Below are positions 57,463 through 64,000 of a DNA stretch of 64,000 nt, piece by piece. The stretch covers positions 44,662,950-44,726,949 of the forward strand of contig NC_083348.1 of the NCBI RefSeq assembly GCF_019175385.1. Direction: 5' to 3'. Every line of letters starts with the position of its first letter. The stretch's first letter is position 1. The stretch is from Lycium barbarum. Taxonomy: Eukaryota > Streptophyta > Magnoliopsida > Solanales > Solanaceae. A program made the translations under genes and the position numbers. The notes under the pieces are model-generated. The model ran no database searches. It was not told the origin of the DNA and saw nothing but the letters and a program-made list of their open reading frames with translations.

Positions 57463-60400
57463 TTAAGCAAGGATTTTTACATTACCTGTGGGCATAGGGA
57501 ACAGATGAGGGTATTTCTTCTTCATCTCCTCTTCGGCCTCCCAGGTCATTTCCTCCCTATTATCATTCTGCCACAGCACCTTGACAGAGGCTACATCTTT
57601 GCTCCGGAGCTTTCTTACCTGGCGATCCAAGATAGCTACGGGCTGCTCCTCATAAGATAACCGCTTCGTAACCTGAATATCCTCCGCAGGAAATATTCTG
57701 GAGGGGTCACCAATGCATTTGCGGAGCATAGATACATGGAATACCGGATGTACCGCTTCCAAATCAGATGGCAGCTCTAACTCATAGGCGACATATCCGC
57801 TTTTTCTAACAATCTGATACGGCCCAAAATATCGCGGACTGAGCTTACCCTTTCTGCCAAACCGCATCACGCCTTTCATAGGCGATACCTTCAGGAATAC
57901 CCAATCGCCTACCTGGAATTCCAACGGTCGACGTCGTTTATCGGCGTATGACTTCTGTCGACTCTGGGCTGCTAACAGTCGCTCTCGGATAAGATTCACC
58001 TTATCAACGGCCTGCTGGATCATATCTGGGCCGATTAACTCTGTCTCGCCAATATCAAACTAGCCGATAGGTGACCTGCATTTCCTGCCATATCAAGCCT
58101 CGTACGGAGCCATCTGGATGCTGGAATGGTAACTGTTATTGTAAGCAAATTCAATCAATGGCAAGTGATCATCCCAGCTACCTCTGAAATCAATAACACA
58201 GGCCCGCAACATATCTTCCAGCGTCTGTATAGTGCGCTCGGCCTGCCCGTCGCTCTGAGGATGAAAAGTTGTGCTCAGGATCACCTGAGTCCCTAATCCG
58301 TCCTGAAAAGATATCCAGAAGTTTGCTGTGAACTGGGCACCTCTGTCAGTGATAATAGACATAGGAACTCCGTGAAGTCTCACAATTTCCCTAATGTATA
58401 GCCTGGCATAATCCTCAGCGGAATAAGTAGTCCTGACGGGGAGAAAATGGGCTGATTTTGTCAGCCTATCAACAATAACCCAGATGGAATCATACTTCCG
58501 TGGAGTGCGAGGAAAACCTGTGATGAAGTCCATAATAATGATCTCCCACTTCCACGTCGGAATCTCCATTTCTTGCAACAGTCCACTCGGTTTCTGATGT
58601 TCAATTTTGACCTGCTGACAATTGGGATACTGGGCGACGAACTCTGCGATATCCCGCTTCATACCATCCCACCAGTATAGGCATCTAAGATCATGGTACA
58701 TCTTCGTAGACCCAGGATGAACAGAATAGCGAGCATAGTGTGCCTCACCCATAACCTGCTGCCGAAGCCCTGCAATATCAGGTACACACAACCTGCCTCT
58801 GTATAGTAAGGTCCCGTCCGAAGTAAACTCAAATGGAGTCTTCTCCTTTTCCTGGGCAGTGTCTCTGTACCGAGCTAAAACAGGATCTTCATACTGGTGC
58901 TGCTTAATATCTGCATTAATAGATGATTCAGAAACCCCTCGGACAGAAATCCGCGTACCACTAGAATCGGCGAGACGAACCCCAAGATTAGCCAACTGAT
59001 GAATATCACGTACTATCTCTCTCCTGTCTGGCTGTAAATCTGCCAAGCTGCCCATAGATGTCCGGCTAAGCGCATCTGCAACAACATTAGCCTTGCCCGG
59101 ATGATACAGAATATCCACATCATAGTCTTTCAGGAGCTCCAGCCACCTCCGCTGCCGCAAATTAAGCTCTTTCTGCTTGAAAATATACTGGAGACTCTTA
59201 TGATTTATATAGATATCAACATGCACGCCATATAAATAATGTCTCCATATCTTCAGAGCATGAATCACCGCTGCAAGCTCCAGATCGTGGGTAGGATAAT
59301 TCCTTTCATGCTTTTTGAGCTGTCGGGAAGCATATGCTATAACTCTGCCGTGCTGCATCAATACACAGCCCAATCCCATGCCCGAAGCGTCACAATAAAT
59401 AACATATCCATCGGGTCCACCTGGAAGAGTCAGAACTGGGGCTGTAGTCAGCTTCTCTTTCAGCAACCGGAAGCTTCGTTCACAAGCATCAGTCCACTAG
59501 AACTTGGCTCCCTTATGAGTTAGCCTTGTCAAAGGCGCTGAAATCGAAGAAAACTTTTCCAAAAATCTTCTGTAATAGCCTGCTAATCCCAGAAAACTAC
59601 GTACCTCTGTGGGCGTCGTGGGTCTAGGCCAATTCTTCACGGCTTCAATCTTCTGTGTATCCGCCCGGACACCATCAGCTGCAATAATATGTCCCAAGAA
59701 TGCCACTGAAGCCAGCCAAAATTCACATTTAGAAAATTTTGCATATAATTTCTGATGCCGAAGTACCCCAAGTACCGCTCTCAGATGATCTGCGTGCTCT
59801 GCCTCGGACCGAGAATAAACCAGAATATCATCGATAAATACAATTACGAACATGTCTAAGAACGGCCTGAATACCCGGTTCATTAAATCCATGAATACCG
59901 CAGGAGCATTAGTCAGCCCAAAAGACATAACTCTGAATTCATAATGCCCATATCTGGTCCGGAACGCTGTCTTAGGAATATCAGCCTCTCGTACCCGTAC
60001 CTGGTGATAGCCTGACCGAAGATCTATTTTCGAAAAATATTTGGCGCCCAGCAACTGATCAAACAAATCATCAATTCTGGGGAGGGGGTATTTATTCTTT
60101 ATGGTTACCTTATTTAGCTGCCGATAGTCAATACACATACGCAGCGACCCATCTTTCTTACGCACAAATAATACTGGAGCTCCCCAAGGCGAAGTACTGG
60201 GTCTGATGAAGCCTTTTTCTAGCAGATCCTTCAACTGCTCTTTCAGTTCTTTCAATTCTGCCGGTGCCATTCTGTACGGGGGAATAGATATCGACTGAGT
60301 ATCTGGAAGCAAATCAATAGTAAAATCTATCTCCCGCTCTGGAGGAAGGCCTGGAAGCTCATCTGGGAACACATCTGGAAATTCATTAACCACGGGAACT

Positions 60401-61387
60401 GACTGAAGAGTCGGCGTTTCTGCTGTCAAGTCTTGTACCCGAACCAGATGATAAAAATAACCCTTTCCGATCACTTTCTTCGCCTTAAGGTATGAAATAA
60501 ACTTACCTTTCGGCGATGCTGTATTACCGGCCCACTCTATAACTAGCTCCCCAGGAAACTGGAAACGAACTACCTTATTTTGGCAGTCAACATTGGCATA
60601 ACAGGAGGCTAGCCAGTCCATTCCCATAATAACATCATATTCAATCATATCTAATTCCACCAGATCTGCCTTAGTGTCACGGCCACATACAATTATAGAA
60701 CAGTCTTTATATACCTGTTTTGCTACAATAAAGTCCCCAATCGGTGTGGCTACCTCAAATGGCTCTATAGGTTCAGACGTCATACCAATTTTTCTAGCAA
60801 CAAGGGGCGAAATATATGACAAAGTCGAACCTGGATAAATCAATGCATACACAGACCGAGAGAAGACCAATAATGTACCTGTGACGACATTAGGCGATGC
60901 CTCCTGGTCCTGGCGGCTGGACAAAGCATAAATGCGGTTCGAAAGACCGCTAGTACCCGAAGCTCCACCACGACCTCTGTCGCGACCCGCCGGTGCTGAT
61001 GTACCCGGCCCTGTAGGGCGCATAGCCACTGACGAAGATGATGACCCGGCGGCTGATCCGGTAGGCTGCGCTGCACCACCCGAACTACCCTTATACGGGC
61101 AATCTCTCATAGAATGGCCCTGACGGCCACAAGAAAAACATGCACCGGTGGCTCTGTAGCACTCCCCAGGGTGGTATCTGCCCCAATAAGAACACTGAGG
61201 CCTAGGTGCCCTCGTCTGACCAGAACCCCTATCTGTCCGCGAACCTGAAGCCCTGGAGCTCTGGCCTGCTCCTGAATAACCTGGGCTATCAAATCTACGA
61301 CCTGTAGGCTATGGAGGTGCGCTCTGTGCCGGTTGGGATGGATATCTGCTAGGCTGCTGCGGCTGCTGAGGCTGTCTGCCCTGGAAA
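57463..61387 (-). pseudogene. gag (partial) and pol of element F, four stops, mutated protease
   Basis: One minus-strand frame with stops at 61309-61311 (TAG), 59497-59499 (TAG), 58093-58095 (TGA) and 58060-58062 (TAG), and no frameshift seen. Gag is cut at its N-terminal side by LTR G. The CX2CX4HX4C knuckle is at 61099-61140. The retropepsin reads LIYPGST: the catalytic aspartate is replaced by tyrosine (60835-60837). RT has FIDD at 59827-59838. RNase H keeps CDAS and LELAA but has INHKS instead of TDHKS. Integrase has D/D/E at 58528, 58345 and 58237, and a chromodomain follows (about 57500-57650). Even without the stops, protease and RNase H would be disabled. Confidence 0.9.
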
Positions 61388-61805
61388 TGTCACGACCCAA
61401 CCCCGTAGGCCGCGACTAGTGTTCGACGTGGACACTCATACGTACTTACTGACCAAATCTTACTTGTGTTTACATATTATGAATCTCGTGCGTTCTAAAT
61501 TATAAGCATATCGTTTAAACCATTATTTATGTCATAAAACATAGGTCAACCATATTAACGTAGCGAAGGAACAGACTGGCACAAATCAAACAAACATCGC
61601 TGACCAAACACGACCCATGACCCACAAGCATGACTACAGGCCTCTATACAGACAACAGAATCATATGACGGGACAGGGCCCTGCCGTACCCAAACGAAAT
61701 CATAAGCAACAACAGTTCTGTACCAAAAGTATGGGCTCCGGATCAAAGGAGCTCTCCAAATAGTAGACTGTGTACCCTAGGCTGGCGGATCACCACTGTA
61801 AGCTT

Positions 61806-61877
61806 CGGTACCTGCGGGCATGAAACGCAGCCCCCGAAGGAAGGGGGTCAATACGAAAAATGTACTGAGTATGTAAA
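61806..61877 (-). other. Triple-hairpin LTR element, LTR G
   Basis: Minus strand. Stems kept except for one change in the first (GTATTG). Confidence 0.55.
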
Positions 61878-62318
61878 GCATGGAATACAAAAATCAGAAC
61901 TATAATCGCAACAAGCGGTACAAGAATAAGTAATTAGTCCAGAATATCAAAGTCACTCACTTCCCAGGCCAAGGTCATACAGATGGTCACATATCATATA
62001 AACCGCTATAATCTGTCAAACGGATTACCAAGGGTACAGAGTTTCCCGATGCAACTTATGCCCACCTGATCCAGGTGACAGACGGAAGGCGGGACATACA
62101 GAATGCTCAGATATCGCCTTATATCAAAGGAATTACGGGACTTACCGAGTACTCAGACGATATGGTACGCCGATCGGAATTCAGGACGAACAGGATATCA
62201 AAACTTACTTTCCAGACACAGATCACACATAGTGCATAATAGAGTCGTATCAGAACGCCGTAGCGTATCGAATCAGATATTGCAACCTGAGAATCATAGG
62301 ATGTTTACAGAGAGTGTG

Positions 62319-62632
62319 CCACCTCGAGCTCAGCCCAGTACAGTGGTCACACCATACACAAATATATCGTATCAGATCATAGCAAATCATATCATATCAA
62401 AGTACGCGTCTACAAAGGGTATGCCACCTCGAGCTCGGCCCAGTACAGTGGTCATCCCATGCAGAAACTGCCATTTTTCCCGCTCGAGCTCTGCCCAGTA
62501 CACGGGTCACGGATCAGTCTCGGGAGCTCGAGCTCCACCCAGTACACTCCCAACGCGTCTGCCTGGTATCGAATCACACAGTGCAGATACTATCCGCTTT
62601 GGGGATCGAGCTCAGCCCAGACCACCCCTCAC
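62319..62632 (-). repeat. Palindromic array in LTR G
   Basis: Five copies of CTCGAGCTCNGCCCAGTACA-type sequence, near 62323, 62427, 62482, 62527 and 62605. Each holds the palindrome GAGCTCGAGCTC or part of it. It occupies the array slot of this LTR. Confidence 0.75.
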
Positions 62633-64000
62633 GGTTTTATTTCAGAACATCATAGGCAACATAGGAAGGTAGCGCACGACAGCATAGCTTACATAAGCGG
62701 ATTAGTGAGAGATCAGATACACACACTTTCAGACTCGATAGATGTGAGCACATATTGACATTTGAGGATTTCAGACGTATTTCGGAACGATCAGAATTGA
62801 TACGTGATATTCACGGACACGTTGACCACAAAATCGTTACGAACGTATCAAAACAGAACGTGTGGAGTCATTTTACATATCCAAGCATTTCATAAGACTT
62901 GCGAGAGTGAGTGACATACTATCGGAATATTCGTAACGGATGATTCGATCAAAATAGTCATATCTGAATACTTATATCAGAATCGCCCTAGCGGGGCGCT
63001 TGTATCGAAATGCTTATACTCGGATACTCACGTCAGCAAAAAGAGCATATGGTCGACTTGTCATAATTCGCGTGATCGATAACCGGCCCGAGGACCTGTG
63101 AACGGTATCAAAATAATGGGCACGAATTGAATCATGGACGGCTAATTCAATTTTTATGGATCGGAATAGCTATAGGGCCCAATATGGTTATACGTCGGCC
63201 CGTTAGTCTAACTAAACTGAGCAAGTGGTCATTACGGAGTTTGCTTCACGAAAGTTCTCCCAAGGTTATGTTTATATTTCAAAACTGTAATTTAAAATGT
63301 CGAAATACTTTTATAAAGTTAATAAAATCTTAAGTTGACCCAGTGGTCGAAGTAATTCTGATAATTAACCAAACCGGGTTCATTTCACAAAATATTTCTA
63401 AAATGATCGTTGTGGTTTAAAATATAGTTTAAAATATCGTGGCAACCCAAACATTATTTTATAGAGGTCAAATTCATAAGTGAAAGCCTTTTCCCAACAT
63501 TATGTCAAAATAAACCTTATAGGGCTGCCAGAGGGGTTTCGGACTTAGCGGGCCCACCTCGGGTCAAGTCGAGGTGGCGGACATGATTTACGGACATTTG
63601 AGGTCTATATGGTCATACATAAAGGTTTCGGAGTAATCCGAATACGTTCGCACAAGTTTCGGACATTTGGTTACTTTCTAGCCAAAATAGGATCATTAGG
63701 CTTCAATTGAATTGAATGAATAGTAGCCGTTTTTTAATTCGGATTTCGAGGAGCAGAATTGCTGCCGGGGTTCCGATATCGATCTAGCATACTAAGACAT
63801 GCCAAAGGAAGAAATAGGTAGCCTTACATACCTTTTATACGACTTACGCTTGCCCAAAACTTAAGTCCCGTTTCATCCAAAATCTGCAAATGGTCAAAGT
63901 TACCAATTAGAGGTTTCAAAGTTTAAGAATTCGCTTAACTTCATTTTTGTCTACCGAAATTTAGGCAGCATTTCCCCTATATATATATAGCACCCCCGAG

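Larger units (their letters stand above)
54233..61387 (-). mobile_element. Element F: Tekay/Del retrotransposon, minus strand
   Basis: 3' LTR 54233-57329, then polypurine tract, then pol and part of gag up to 61387. There LTR G is inserted, so the first part of gag, the primer site and the 5' LTR of F are beyond the window. Its LTR is of the same subfamily as solo LTR C, and its proteins are close to those of A. It is inserted in E. Confidence 0.88.
61388..64000 (-). mobile_element. LTR G (minus strand), runs off the window
   Basis: It starts TGTCACGACCC right after GGAAA (61383-61387, probable duplication) within gag of F. The sequence is LTR throughout: GACGGGACAGGGCCCTGCCG (61668-61687), triple-hairpin element, a palindromic array, GGGCCCACCTCGGGTCAAG near 63551 (also in LTRs A and C) and the AGGGGAAATGC core at 63954-63979. 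The other end, and whether it is a solo LTR or a full element, are outside the window. Its closest relative here is the LTR of A. Confidence 0.88.

Overview
The window is nested plant retrotransposon DNA with no host gene that I can recognise. Nearly everything belongs to Ty3/gypsy elements of the chromovirus type. The internal regions start with a primer-binding site matching plant initiator tRNA-Met (TGGTATCAGAGC). One long gag-pol frame runs gag, protease, reverse transcriptase, RNase H, integrase and then a C-terminal chromodomain, and the LTRs are 2.6 to 3.1 kb. This is the Tekay/Del clade. The sequence suggests pericentromeric or other repeat-rich heterochromatin of a eudicot with a large genome. 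A Solanaceae-like source is my guess from the look of the LTRs, not something the sequence proves.

Left part (1-17038). Bases 1-424 are the end of a CACTA DNA transposon. It lies in an old minus-strand LTR (called X: 425-1200, 12063-13070, 16133-16375). X is also split by a complete plus-strand Tekay element A (1201-12057, TSD GAAGG) and by a minus-strand solo LTR B (13071-16127, TSD CTATA). A 663-bp stretch of unassigned DNA (16376-17038) follows.

Middle (17039-46560). An old minus-strand element D has left-hand LTR 17039-19826, a tRNA-Met primer site at 44538-44549 and right-hand LTR 44553-46560. Its only coding trace is a damaged integrase/chromodomain end. D carries solo LTR C (21590-24631, TSD TTAAC). 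It also carries a rearranged LTR cluster T (26197-43996, TSD ATCAT) that begins with an inverted LTR arm, passes through a palindrome with (TA)n tracts, and continues as tandem truncated LTR units. T is itself split by a complete non-coding element H (34717-43295, TSD GACAT). H's internal region contains a 5S-rRNA-derived module.

Right part (46561-64000). Element E (plus) interrupts D's right LTR and has a broken gag-pol. Element F (minus) interrupts E just after its pol, and a further minus-strand LTR G interrupts gag of F and runs off the window. The right side is therefore nested four deep (D, E, F, G).

How it works together: A, E and F each once encoded a full set of functions, and all three now carry stops or lost active-site residues. 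H and D encode little or nothing, but H keeps the same primer site, primer-proximal stem-loop, polypurine tract and LTR signals. This fits mobilisation in trans by autonomous relatives. Several short RNA-like elements recur at the same relative place in LTRs of very different sequence. The best are a triple-hairpin element (15 copies), a CCGAG/CTCGG stem followed by a GAAATTTC palindrome, a stem-loop after the primer site and a hairpin before the polypurine tract. These, the 5S module and the palindromic/tandem cluster T are the main candidates for undescribed biology here.
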